Positions 16,942-23,942 of a stretch of 64,000 nucleotides of DNA are shown in pieces. The notes under the pieces are model-generated. The model searched no databases, had not been told where the DNA came from, and saw only the letters and a list, made by a program, of their open reading frames with translations. How positions within the stretch are numbered: position 1 is the stretch's first letter; every line of letters begins with the position of its first letter. The stretch comes from Candidatus Caenarcanales bacterium (GTDB taxonomy: Bacteria; Cyanobacteriota; Vampirovibrionia; LMEP-6097), in NCBI GenBank assembly GCA_013216135.1, contig JABSOS010000007.1, positions 1-64,000 on the forward strand, written 5' to 3'. A program made the translations under genes and the position numbers.

Positions 16942-17161
16942 ATTCTCTCCTTATAATGTAAACTGAATAGCTTGCTAGCTGGTATGCAAAACAACATAAA
17001 GCTATAGAAAAAGGCAAACAATACAACAACTTAACTTCAAAGTTATTAAAATCACCTACTAAAAATCCTAACATCAAATGTCCAAATGGTATAGCTAGAA
17101 TATAAGCCAGGTTTCTAATAAGCTCAGCTCTGAATTTTATATGCTCTGGTATTGATGCCAT
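16928..17161 (-). CDS. Two-helix small membrane protein of the FRAE family, cassette A
   Basis: The product has 77 residues: a polar start, the motif FRAELIRNLAYILAIPFGHL in the first membrane helix (residues ~10-32), a polar loop, a second helix at about 44-68, and a charged tail. The same motif occurs at 20865-21104 (FRAECLKFIAFALTIPFGHL) and in degenerate form at 17385-17636. The shared promoter module ends 14 bp before the ATG. I know of no described family to place it in. The helix-loop-helix form is compatible with a holin-like, toxin-like or subunit role. Confidence 0.65.
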   Translation of the reverse strand: MASIPEHIKFRAELIRNLAYILAIPFGHLMLGFLVGDFNNFEVKLLYCLPFSIALCCFAYQLASYSVYIIRREYGKF

Positions 17162-17175
17162 ATTTTAATTATCGG

Positions 17176-17213
17176 AAATTTCTTTCAGGATTTTTAGGGG
17201 TCAAAATTCCGCA
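17176..17213 (-). promoter_or_regulatory. Shared promoter module, copy 2 (cassette A)
   Basis: On the minus strand GCGGAA, 2 bp, TTGACC (17199-17204), 17 bp, AAATTT (17176-17181), then 14 bp to the ATG. It lies between cassette C and cassette A, so cassette A is not merely read through from upstream. Confidence 0.65.
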
Positions 17214-17221
17214 GAATTGCT

Positions 17222-17401
17222 TTAAACATCTATAGGCGGAAAGAAAAAGTTTTCAAAAAACGACTTGCTTTTATCTATTTTACCGTTGCGCTTTCTGTAA
17301 TTATACTCAGGTAAATGCATTCCAATAATGGCTAACAAAACAGGCAGAAAAGTCATTAATCCTAAATTAATAACATCAATTAAACTATAATTTGGATTCA
17401 T
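17222..17401 (-). CDS. Small single-helix membrane protein, partner of cassette C
   Basis: The product has 59 residues beginning MNPNYSLIDV. One membrane helix spans about residues 8-30 (INLGLMTFLPVLLAIIGMHL), followed by a basic stretch (YRKRNGKIDKSK) and an aromatic/proline tail (FFENFFFPPIDV). A GGGAG ribosome-binding site precedes the ATG. The start overlaps the end of the FRAE-like frame at 17385-17636 by 17 bp, like the overlap in cassette A. It is too short for routine gene callers, and the support is the conserved cassette design. Confidence 0.5.
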   Translation of the reverse strand: MNPNYSLIDVINLGLMTFLPVLLAIIGMHLPEYNYRKRNGKIDKSKSFFENFFFPPIDV

Positions 17402-17636
17402 TATTAAACTCCCTAAGAGAAATCATAATGTTCACTGACCTAATAATCATCGTAAGCCCCCATATAAAAAAAGTCAAACAAAAGAAAAATTCAAAACTCA
17501 AAAACATTTCCTAGAAATGAAGTTCACGGCTTAAGACTTTTATCGACATAATAGCAAATGGAGTAGAAAGAGCAAAACCAAACTGTTTCAAGCTTTCTGA
17601 TTGAAATTTATAAGATTCTAAATCTTTATTCTCCAC
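17385..17636 (-). pseudogene. FRAE-family small membrane protein split by an in-frame TAG, cassette C
   Basis: From GTG 17636 the frame encodes about 41 residues with FQSESLKQFGFALSTPFAIM, matching FRAE...IPFGHL of the two intact paralogues. It then hits TAG (17511-17513). The same frame resumes two codons later at an ATG (17507) and runs 40 residues. That part has a second hydrophobic helix and an ending (SVNIMISLREF) resembling cassette A (SVYIIRREYGKF). Total length, 83 codons, fits the family (77 and 79). It may be a nonsense-mutated pseudogene, or be made as two one-helix peptides by reinitiation. It has its own promoter module. Confidence 0.55.
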
Positions 17637-17651
17637 AATAGTAATTATGAA

Positions 17652-17691
17652 AAATTAAATTGAAAAAATTAAGGGGTCAAAGTTTCGCAAA
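17652..17691 (-). promoter_or_regulatory. Shared promoter module, copy 3 (cassette C)
   Basis: On the minus strand GCGAAA, 2 bp, TTGACC (17675-17680), 17 bp, TAATTT (17652-17657), then 15 bp to GTG 17636. About 55 bp here closely resemble the copy before cassette B (21119-21158). The interval also faces the divergent gene at 17730. Confidence 0.65.
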
Positions 17692-17729
17692 TTTAGATAC
17701 AATAATTTTAGTTTACTAGAAGCTTGGTG

Positions 17730-18371
17730 ATGTCTGCAGTTTTTGAAAATCCAGAAAATATTTTAGAGCTGATCAAGTCAGCAAATAGCTTTCATGGACT
17801 AACATGTGCTGAATTAATGAACTGTAATTCAGCTATAGCTTGGTTTAGGAATATTACTTGTCCTGAATTTAAGACTGGGGCTGAGGTTTTTCGGGGGAAT
17901 TTGGATGGGTTGTTATCAAATAACTATTTAACATGGCTTACAAACTTTACATATAAAAATGATTCTCAATTTAGCCAATTATTAACCATCACATCTGCTT
18001 TGGATATCGGAGTTTTAACGATACTTGCTCCATTTACTCTTGAAGTGCTAAGGGGATTTCAAAATATAATTTCTGGATTGAGACTTGGAACTAATGAAAA
18101 TATTTCAGATAAAATGATTAATCTTCTTTGGTATTTTTCTTTACATCTGGTATTTAATCTAATGATTATTTCTTTGTCTAATATTAAAGGATATGCTAAT
18201 TTGTCAGGTCTAATATACATAATCTCATTAATCTCAACAGTTGCTCTAATTTTCTATTTAAGATCAGTATTTTCAGAAGCGATAAAAGTTTCTTCTGGTA
18301 GTGATCCAAATAAATACATTCAAGAGACTCTATTAGAAGATTATGATAAAAAAATGGGGATTAAAATTTGA
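17730..18371 (+). CDS. Hypothetical membrane protein, first gene of an accessory pair
   Basis: The product has about 213 residues. A polar N-terminal third with several cysteines (GLTCAELMNCNSA..NITCPEF) is followed by hydrophobic segments at about residues 88-108, 133-152 and 157-178, and an acidic/lysine tail. I recognise no domain. ATG 17730 is chosen over the adjacent upstream TTG and GTG. No good ribosome-binding site is seen, but TACAAT lies at 17698-17703. The stop overlaps the TTG start of the next gene, so the pair is translationally coupled. It is transcribed divergently from cassette C. It could anchor the 787-residue partner to the membrane. Confidence 0.65.
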   Translation: MSAVFENPENILELIKSANSFHGLTCAELMNCNSAIAWFRNITCPEFKTGAEVFRGNLDGLLSNNYLTWLTNFTYKNDSQFSQLLTITSALDIGVLTILAPFTLEVLRGFQNIISGLRLGTNENISDKMINLLWYFSLHLVFNLMIISLSNIKGYANLSGLIYIISLISTVALIFYLRSVFSEAIKVSSGSDPNKYIQETLLEDYDKKMGIKI

Positions 18372-20731
18372 CTGAAATAAAAAATAAAAATGATATAGAA
18401 AATTCAGTTTACGATTTATGCCAAATTTTGCTATCAGAAATTGCAGATGAAACAACAAAAAATAGAGTTATTGAAATTTTAGAGAAACACCTTAATTCCT
18501 ATTATCGAAAATTTTATGAAATATTCAAAGCTGATGATATATACGGAGAAATAAATGCAAAAGAATTTTCAAACCTAATACATGTCGTAAATAGTGAATT
18601 GAAGAACTTATACTTTAAAACTCAAAATGATGGAGTGATAAATGAAATCCTAAGCTTAATTGAAAATATAATAAAAAAACAACTAGAACTATCATCTCAA
18701 GAGTTCAATCCAATTCTAGATAGCACGTCTAAAAGTATTATCTACTTTCAAAAAGTTGTATTTGAATTCAACATTCTAAAAGAAATTCTAGACTTTGAAC
18801 TAAAGGAACAAAATAGTAAAAGAATAGAAAAGATTTGTTTTGGTTTGTATCAAAGAGATTTTCAAATAGTAGATAATTTGAAGATCTATAAAATAGCATC
18901 AGATTATTTTCTAAGCTTTATTAGTCCATTACTAAAAGATGAACAAAGTTTTTTAATAAAGGAGTTCTTCACCAAGGATTTATTAAATTATCCTCTAATG
19001 AGGCAATATATTGGTTATAGCTTGGAGCAGAATTTTATACATGCCTATGACCTAAATAATTTCATTAACTGTGAAATGTACGACAAAACTTATTATGAGA
19101 TTGAAGATTCTATCAAAGAAAAATATCAAGATTTGGTATATAGGTACGAAATAAATGACCAAAATATTTCAGATACAATCGATGATATAACGGATTTTCT
19201 TGAATCAAAAGTTATAAAAGATAAAGAGCTTTTCAGTACATATATAGATCACATTAAAGGTCATTTATATACAAAACAACAACACTCTATCTTAATGCAA
19301 ACTAGCTTTAAAGTATTGGCAAGACTATATGATGAAAATCAAGTCGAAGAAATAAGACATATAATCGAAGAGCCTATTAAAAAACATGGCATGAGTCAAA
19401 GTATAGTCATATTTTTTCCGCATGGTCATTATTACCACTATAAGCAAATATCATTGTTTATAAATTTAGTGTTTAAACTACTTGATGAATCTTACCGAGG
19501 CAGAGCCACAGTTAACGTAAAGCCTATTATAAATTTGTATTTGGCTTATTTTTTAAAACGTGAATGGAATGAACTTAAGCAATGGTCATCAAATGATCTT
19601 TTGGGTATCTTTGTTGATGAACAATCAGCAAATAAAATGAATGCTTTAGCTCGATATGTCGAAGATTACCTTATTACTTGGATTGATTATTTTAGGCAAG
19701 CTTTTCTTTGTGAAAATGAACAAGATAAAAAAGATATAATTCAACACCTAGACAAATTTGCTCAGCTAATTTACCAAAAACCTTTTACCCAATGTAAAAA
19801 CGAAGTTAAATCGCTAATTGAAGAACTAGAGATATTTTATAAAAAGATTATTGAAGAAGCACGCAAAAAGCGTGATGAACTTCTATATAAGACTGAGTTT
19901 GATGACACTAAAGTAGACATGCTTAAAGGCATCTTTAGAAGTAACTATGATAATGATTTTCCAAACTTATTCAAAATACTCGATTTCGAGTTGTGCTCTT
20001 CTTTTCAAAAACTTGCAGATCAAAAATTGCAATATGATTTAGGGAAATGGGGTAAAGAATTTATTACGAAGAATGATCTATATAATCCTTTATCAATGAA
20101 TTCTCGATCAATTGCAAAATCATTAAGACCCATTCAAGAATACCTACTAAGTTTAATAAACGATTCAATCAAAGACTTAACTCCAAAAGAATTACAAGAT
20201 AAATCATTAAATGAATTTATAAACTCTTTAATGGACTCTCACAAATTCAACCCTGAAACATGTTTGGCTCTATATTATCCATCTAAATTAACGACAGAAG
20301 AACACTCCTTACTTTTCCAAAGAAGGGATAGCCATATAGACTCACAAAAAATCAAATCAATTAATCAACCTGAATATAAATTCATAAGACAACACCTTTA
20401 TTCAAAAGATCAGGAGATAATTATCCCAGTAATCAATCCCCAACTTGAGATATTAGATAACTACTTAATTATCATAGACAAAAGCAAACTACCAAAAATG
20501 CAAGTAACTCAAAAAGCCTATGATAACTTCAAAAAAGATAAATCTATATTCAATCAAGAGCTTTTAGATATTCTTATTGAAGAAAACCCTGAAAACTATA
20601 AAGAAGTATTAATAAAATACAGAACGAATTTCAATTTTAGTAAAACTAGTAAATGCTTTGGCTTTAAAATAAATCTAAAAGACTTTCTCAATAATTACGA
20701 AAAGAAAGACCAGGAGACAAAAAAATTATAA
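18368..20731 (+). CDS. Large hypothetical protein coupled to the membrane protein
   Basis: The product has 787 residues from a TTG start that overlaps the preceding stop (TTGA). It is strongly helical, rich in Lys, Glu, Asp, Ile and Asn, with no membrane segment, Walker motif or nuclease motif that I can identify. Features seen are VIFFPHGHYYHYKQ in the middle and a long charged helix around EELEIFYKKIIEEARKKRDELLY. A C-terminal beta-rich stretch follows around DQEIIIPVINPQLEILDNYLIIID. Base composition is more AT-rich than the neighbouring housekeeping genes, which suggests transfer. A membrane protein plus a large cytosolic helical protein flanked by small membrane cassettes could be a defence or contact system, but this is conjecture. 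Confidence 0.7.
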   Translation: MTEIKNKNDIENSVYDLCQILLSEIADETTKNRVIEILEKHLNSYYRKFYEIFKADDIYGEINAKEFSNLIHVVNSELKNLYFKTQNDGVINEILSLIENIIKKQLELSSQEFNPILDSTSKSIIYFQKVVFEFNILKEILDFELKEQNSKRIEKICFGLYQRDFQIVDNLKIYKIASDYFLSFISPLLKDEQSFLIKEFFTKDLLNYPLMRQYIGYSLEQNFIHAYDLNNFINCEMYDKTYYEIEDSIKEKYQDLVYRYEINDQNISDTIDDITDFLESKVIKDKELFSTYIDHIKGHLYTKQQHSILMQTSFKVLARLYDENQVEEIRHIIEEPIKKHGMSQSIVIFFPHGHYYHYKQISLFINLVFKLLDESYRGRATVNVKPIINLYLAYFLKREWNELKQWSSNDLLGIFVDEQSANKMNALARYVEDYLITWIDYFRQAFLCENEQDKKDIIQHLDKFAQLIYQKPFTQCKNEVKSLIEELEIFYKKIIEEARKKRDELLYKTEFDDTKVDMLKGIFRSNYDNDFPNLFKILDFELCSSFQKLADQKLQYDLGKWGKEFITKNDLYNPLSMNSRSIAKSLRPIQEYLLSLINDSIKDLTPKELQDKSLNEFINSLMDSHKFNPETCLALYYPSKLTTEEHSLLFQRRDSHIDSQKIKSINQPEYKFIRQHLYSKDQEIIIPVINPQLEILDNYLIIIDKSKLPKMQVTQKAYDNFKKDKSIFNQELLDILIEENPENYKEVLIKYRTNFNFSKTSKCFGFKINLKDFLNNYEKKDQETKKL

Positions 20732-20732
20732 A

Positions 20733-20864
20733 CTAATCCTCCTCCCCCATATCCCTTTTAAAACCTCTTTTTGCATCCTCTAGAATAAAATTAGCTAAAG
20801 CAATTCCACCTATTCCAGCGCAAATACCTAAAACATACCTGAGAACTTCTGAATCTTCTAGCAA
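20733..20864 (-). CDS. Small single-helix membrane protein, partner of cassette B
   Basis: The product has 43 residues from a TTG start immediately after the TAG of the upstream cassette gene. AAGGAG lies 10 bp before it, so it is coupled. A helix rich in Gly, Ala and Ile spans about residues 8-27 (VLGICAGIGGIALANFI), followed by a charged tail ending RDMGEED. It ends 1 bp from the convergent 787-residue gene. It belongs with the partners at 16798-16941 and 17222-17401 by position and layout. Confidence 0.5.
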   Translation of the reverse strand: MLEDSEVLRYVLGICAGIGGIALANFILEDAKRGFKRDMGEED

Positions 20865-21104
20865 CTATAATATCTCCTTCTTAACATCAGCCAAAGTATT
20901 TACACAATGATGAATAATTAGATATGAACAATTTAACAGAAAAATAGAAATAGGTAAAGTTACAGTAAGCTTAAAGATTATATTCTCTAATTCCCCTTGA
21001 ATTATACTCAAGAATAAATGCCCAAAAGGAATTGTCAAAGCAAAAGCTATAAACTTTAAACACTCAGCTCTAAACTCAACTGCTTTTGTCCTATTTTTCT
21101 CCAT
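20865..21104 (-). CDS. Two-helix small membrane protein of the FRAE family, cassette B
   Basis: The product has 79 residues: polar start MEKNRTKAVE, FRAECLKFIAFALTIPFGHL in the first helix (~10-35), a second helix at about 46-66, and a polar tail ADVKKEIL. It is clearly paralogous to the protein at 16928-17161, sharing FRAE, IPFGHL and spacing. The shared promoter module ends 14 bp before its ATG. The tail codons also supply the ribosome-binding site for the next gene. Function unknown. Confidence 0.65.
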   Translation of the reverse strand: MEKNRTKAVEFRAECLKFIAFALTIPFGHLFLSIIQGELENIIFKLTVTLPISIFLLNCSYLIIHHCVNTLADVKKEIL

Positions 21105-21118
21105 ACCCTAATTATGAA

Positions 21119-21158
21119 AAATTAGACTAGAAATTTTAAGGGGTTAAAATTCCGCAAA
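21119..21158 (-). promoter_or_regulatory. Shared promoter module, copy 4 (cassette B)
   Basis: On the minus strand GCGGAA, 2 bp, TTAACC (21142-21147), 17 bp, TAATTT (21119-21124), then 14 bp to the ATG at 21104. It also lies about 35 bp before the divergent UDG-like gene. Confidence 0.65.
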
Positions 21159-21192
21159 TATATACCAATCAACAACAAGCTAAAATAAGCAT

Positions 21193-21807
21193 ATGTTCGC
21201 TCACCAAAGACTACTCACAGAAATCAAATCCTGCACCCACTGCAAAGAGCATCTTCCTCTAGGAGCAAACCCTGTTCTAAACTTCCACCCAAATTCAAAA
21301 ATTCTCATAGTAGGTCAAGCTCCAGGAACCAAAGTCCACAATACTGGAATTCCATGGAATGACCCATCTGGTAATCGTTTAAGAGATTGGCTTTCTGTAG
21401 ATAAAGAAACATTTTATGATGTAAGTAAATTCTCAATAGTACCAATGGGATACTGCTACCCAGGCAAAGGTAAATCAGGGGATCTCCCACCGAGAAAAGA
21501 ATGTGCAGAACTTTGGCTCACCCAAGTTTTAAATGAATTAAAAAACATAAAACTAGTTTTATGCATTGGTATCTATGCACAAGAATACTACCTGAAAGAT
21601 AAAAGGAAGAAAAACCTTACAGAGACAGCAAAAGCCTGGCGAGAGTATCAGAATATTTCAATAACTCAAACTATTACAGCTAAGGTCATCCCTTTGCCTC
21701 ACCCATCTCCAAGAAACCTACTCTGGTTAAAAAAGAACCCTTGGTTTGAAGAAGAAGTAATACCCGAATTAAAAAAAATCACCCAGACCTTAGTCAATCA
21801 AGCATAA
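21193..21807 (+). CDS. Uracil-DNA glycosylase superfamily protein
   Basis: The product has 204 residues of the UDG fold. Motif 1 is LIVGQAPGTKVHNTGIPWNDPSG (about residues 38-60), a middle strand is VLCIGIYAQEYYL, and motif 3 is LPHPSPRN with the characteristic histidine. It has only one CxxC near the N-terminus, so the Fe-S cluster of family 4 enzymes is not obviously complete. Activity on uracil is therefore not assured. TAAAAT ends 6 bp before the ATG and there is no Shine-Dalgarno sequence. It is divergent from cassette B. Confidence 0.8.
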   Translation: MFAHQRLLTEIKSCTHCKEHLPLGANPVLNFHPNSKILIVGQAPGTKVHNTGIPWNDPSGNRLRDWLSVDKETFYDVSKFSIVPMGYCYPGKGKSGDLPPRKECAELWLTQVLNELKNIKLVLCIGIYAQEYYLKDKRKKNLTETAKAWREYQNISITQTITAKVIPLPHPSPRNLLWLKKNPWFEEEVIPELKKITQTLVNQA

Positions 21808-21814
21808 TAATAAA

Positions 21815-22444
21815 ATGCAAAATACAGCAGCCATCTCAAACTATAATTTCAAAATTTCGAAAGGAAACGAGCTTGAAGAATTAATCCCAGAAATAGCAAA
21901 AGCAAGACTAGAATTATTTAAAGAATTCCCATATCTTTATGAAGGTACTTATGAAAATGAATTAAAGTATCTAACTGACTTTGTCAAAAACCCCAAATCA
22001 ATTATACTTACCGCACACGAAGCAGACAAATTAATCGCCTTCGTCACTGCTACAGCTGTAGAATCAGGCTTTGACTTAACTGAAGCCATTAAAGACTTAA
22101 TGCAGAAAGAAGATATAGATACCAGTAAGTATTTTTATATATCTGAAATGATGGTCTACCCAGAATTTAGATCTTTTGAATTACAAAATAAACTAAAAAA
22201 AGATATTGAAAATTATGCAAAAGAAAATTCTTATACAAAGGTTTGCTTCCTAAGTGTCTTTAGAGAAAATGATCACCCACTAAGACCTGAAGGATATAAA
22301 GAAATATCCAGGCTATGGAAATTTAATAAATACCATAAAACAGATATAAGTACTGAATTTGAGTGGAATACGGTCCAAAAAGATTCAGAATCGAAGCTAA
22401 TGAATAACAGACTAGACCTATGGGAAAAAAAATTAACTAAATAG
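21815..22444 (+). CDS. GNAT-like N-acetyltransferase
   Basis: The 209-residue protein resembles GNAT enzymes: an N-terminal helix region (ELIPEIAKARLELFKEFPYLYEG), the central strand pair SIILTAHEADKLIAFVTAT, then YISEMMVYPEFRSFELQNKLKKDIENYAKE in place of motif A. The acetyl-CoA loop is less canonical than usual. It lies 7 bp after the UDG-like gene on the same strand. Its last bases overlap the convergent ribH. Substrate unknown. Confidence 0.65.
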   Translation: MQNTAAISNYNFKISKGNELEELIPEIAKARLELFKEFPYLYEGTYENELKYLTDFVKNPKSIILTAHEADKLIAFVTATAVESGFDLTEAIKDLMQKEDIDTSKYFYISEMMVYPEFRSFELQNKLKKDIENYAKENSYTKVCFLSVFRENDHPLRPEGYKEISRLWKFNKYHKTDISTEFEWNTVQKDSESKLMNNRLDLWEKKLTK

Positions 22445-22913
22445 CCAAAACCTGAATCAAAGAAAGAGCAAACTCTTTACCTTTATCATCACGATCTTTA
22501 GCAGCACGAACTTTAGCTTGTTCTTCATTATTAACAGTAAGAACTCCATTAATAATAGGCTTAGAAGTTTTAAGCATTACATCCATAATCCCTCTAGCTG
22601 ATTCATTAGCCACGATCTCAAAGTGATAGGTCTCTCCACGAATCACAGTCCCAAAACAAACCACAGCATCATAGTGATCTTTCTCTAAAAGCTTCTGTGA
22701 AACAAAAGGCATTTCATAAGCACCTGGAACATGAACAAATTTTACAGAATCATCCTCAAAACCATACGATAAAAGAGTTTCTTTAGCTGAATCTGCCATT
22801 TCTTGGTTATAGTCGATATTCCATTTAGCTACCACTAAAGCTATTTTCAAATTTGCTGGATTAATTTTTGCTAAAGAATCTTCGATTTTAAATTCTGGAC
22901 GAGAGTGACGCAT
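22437..22913 (-). CDS. ribH: 6,7-dimethyl-8-ribityllumazine synthase
   Basis: Lumazine synthase performs the penultimate step of riboflavin synthesis. The 158-residue protein has the family motifs VVAKWNIDYNQEM, VPGAYEMPF, CFGTVIRGETYHFEIV with the catalytic histidine, and ANESARGIMDV followed by INGVLTVNNEEQA. Length is normal. No other rib gene and no FMN riboswitch is seen nearby. It is monocistronic. Confidence 0.95.
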   Translation of the reverse strand: MRHSRPEFKIEDSLAKINPANLKIALVVAKWNIDYNQEMADSAKETLLSYGFEDDSVKFVHVPGAYEMPFVSQKLLEKDHYDAVVCFGTVIRGETYHFEIVANESARGIMDVMLKTSKPIINGVLTVNNEEQAKVRAAKDRDDKGKEFALSLIQVLAI

Positions 22914-23025
22914 AAATTTAACTCTAGCAAAGAATCAATAAAAATTAATCTTAATCAGTATTTTATTAATGATATTTAACTCACTTATCTTGCAAGTAAA
23001 TAACTTAAATTAATAGAATAACAAA

Positions 23026-23781
23026 GTGGTATTTTTAAATGTTTATAACGGAACAGATAGTTTTATTTCCCCAAGTGGCAAAGCCCCACAAACTTTTTTA
23101 GTAAATAAATTTAATCCCTTTATTGAAGATTTAGAAAGTAGAAATTCTTTAAATAAATTAGTTGGAGGAGAAGAAACTTTTAATATAGAAAATATATCGA
23201 ACTCCACGATCTCTATTAATGAAGAAAGTAATAAACAAAAATTAGCACTAAAGAATGAGCTTTTAGTTATTTTTTCAGGTTTATTAAATTCAATAGTAAA
23301 AAATGATATGGACTTAATTTCGGATGAAAATATTTTTGCAAATTTTACTGAAGTACATGAAAAACTTTCAAAACTTGGTATAAACAATGAAAAACTATCA
23401 CCAAATTCTCCACTAGAAGATAAATTAGAAGTTCTTCTAGTTAACATACCTTCTTTCTTCTATAGTGTTATGAGTAATATTAGTAATCAAATCAAGTCAG
23501 ATCGCTTAAATGATTTAATTCAGCCTACCGTAAAAGAAACTATAAATTACTTACTAAGCTCTGAACTAGAGAAGCAAACAAACAATGGTGAAAAAAAGTT
23601 AGAGTTTAAAAAAGTAAATAGCCTTATTAACAACGTTAAACAAGCTTATAAAAGCTCCATTGAAAGTAATTACTTTGGAGATATTGACTTATATTTTGAA
23701 AGAACTAAAGAAAATAGTGAGATTAGTTATATTCAATTTAAAGACGAAGATTATTATGCTTTGATGGAAAACCTTTATTAA
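23026..23781 (+). CDS. Hypothetical protein
   Basis: The product has 251 residues, hydrophilic, Asn/Ser/Lys/Glu-rich, no signal peptide or membrane helix. The middle (NELLVIFSGLLNSIVKNDMDL) is helical. I recognise no domain. The start is GTG 23026; no in-frame ATG is near. TTGCAA (22990-22995), 18 bp and TAGAAT (23014-23019) lie 6 bp before the GTG, so a leaderless mRNA is likely. The stop overlaps the ATG of the next small gene (TAATG). Confidence 0.6.
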   Translation: MVFLNVYNGTDSFISPSGKAPQTFLVNKFNPFIEDLESRNSLNKLVGGEETFNIENISNSTISINEESNKQKLALKNELLVIFSGLLNSIVKNDMDLISDENIFANFTEVHEKLSKLGINNEKLSPNSPLEDKLEVLLVNIPSFFYSVMSNISNQIKSDRLNDLIQPTVKETINYLLSSELEKQTNNGEKKLEFKKVNSLINNVKQAYKSSIESNYFGDIDLYFERTKENSEISYIQFKDEDYYALMENLY

Positions 23782-23939
23782 TGAAGTTTGATCAGGTAAA
23801 TGAGCAATATCAAAATACACATGAGGAAAGAAAGTTTCAATATATTCTTAAACCTAGTGAATACGCAAGTGATAATTTTCTCAAAGAAAACCAACTAAAA
23901 AAAGATGTTCGCGAAGATGATATGAATTTTCTGGTATAA
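23781..23939 (+). CDS. Small hypothetical protein coupled to the preceding gene
   Basis: The product has 52 residues beginning MKFDQVNEQYQNT, very hydrophilic, no domain recognised. Its ATG overlaps the preceding stop codon by one base, a typical coupled arrangement, and it ends 3 bp before the convergent miaB. Codon use resembles its neighbour. Too short for certainty. Confidence 0.5.
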   Translation: MKFDQVNEQYQNTHEERKFQYILKPSEYASDNFLKENQLKKDVREDDMNFLV

Positions 23940-23942
23940 CAA

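Noticed and set aside
16798-21158. Classical toxin-antitoxin or insertion sequence
   Set aside because: No transposase, terminal repeats or known antitoxin fold was seen; the cassettes share only promoter and membrane-protein design.
22914-23025. FMN riboswitch before ribH
   Set aside because: The gap is short and AT-rich with no conserved riboswitch core visible.
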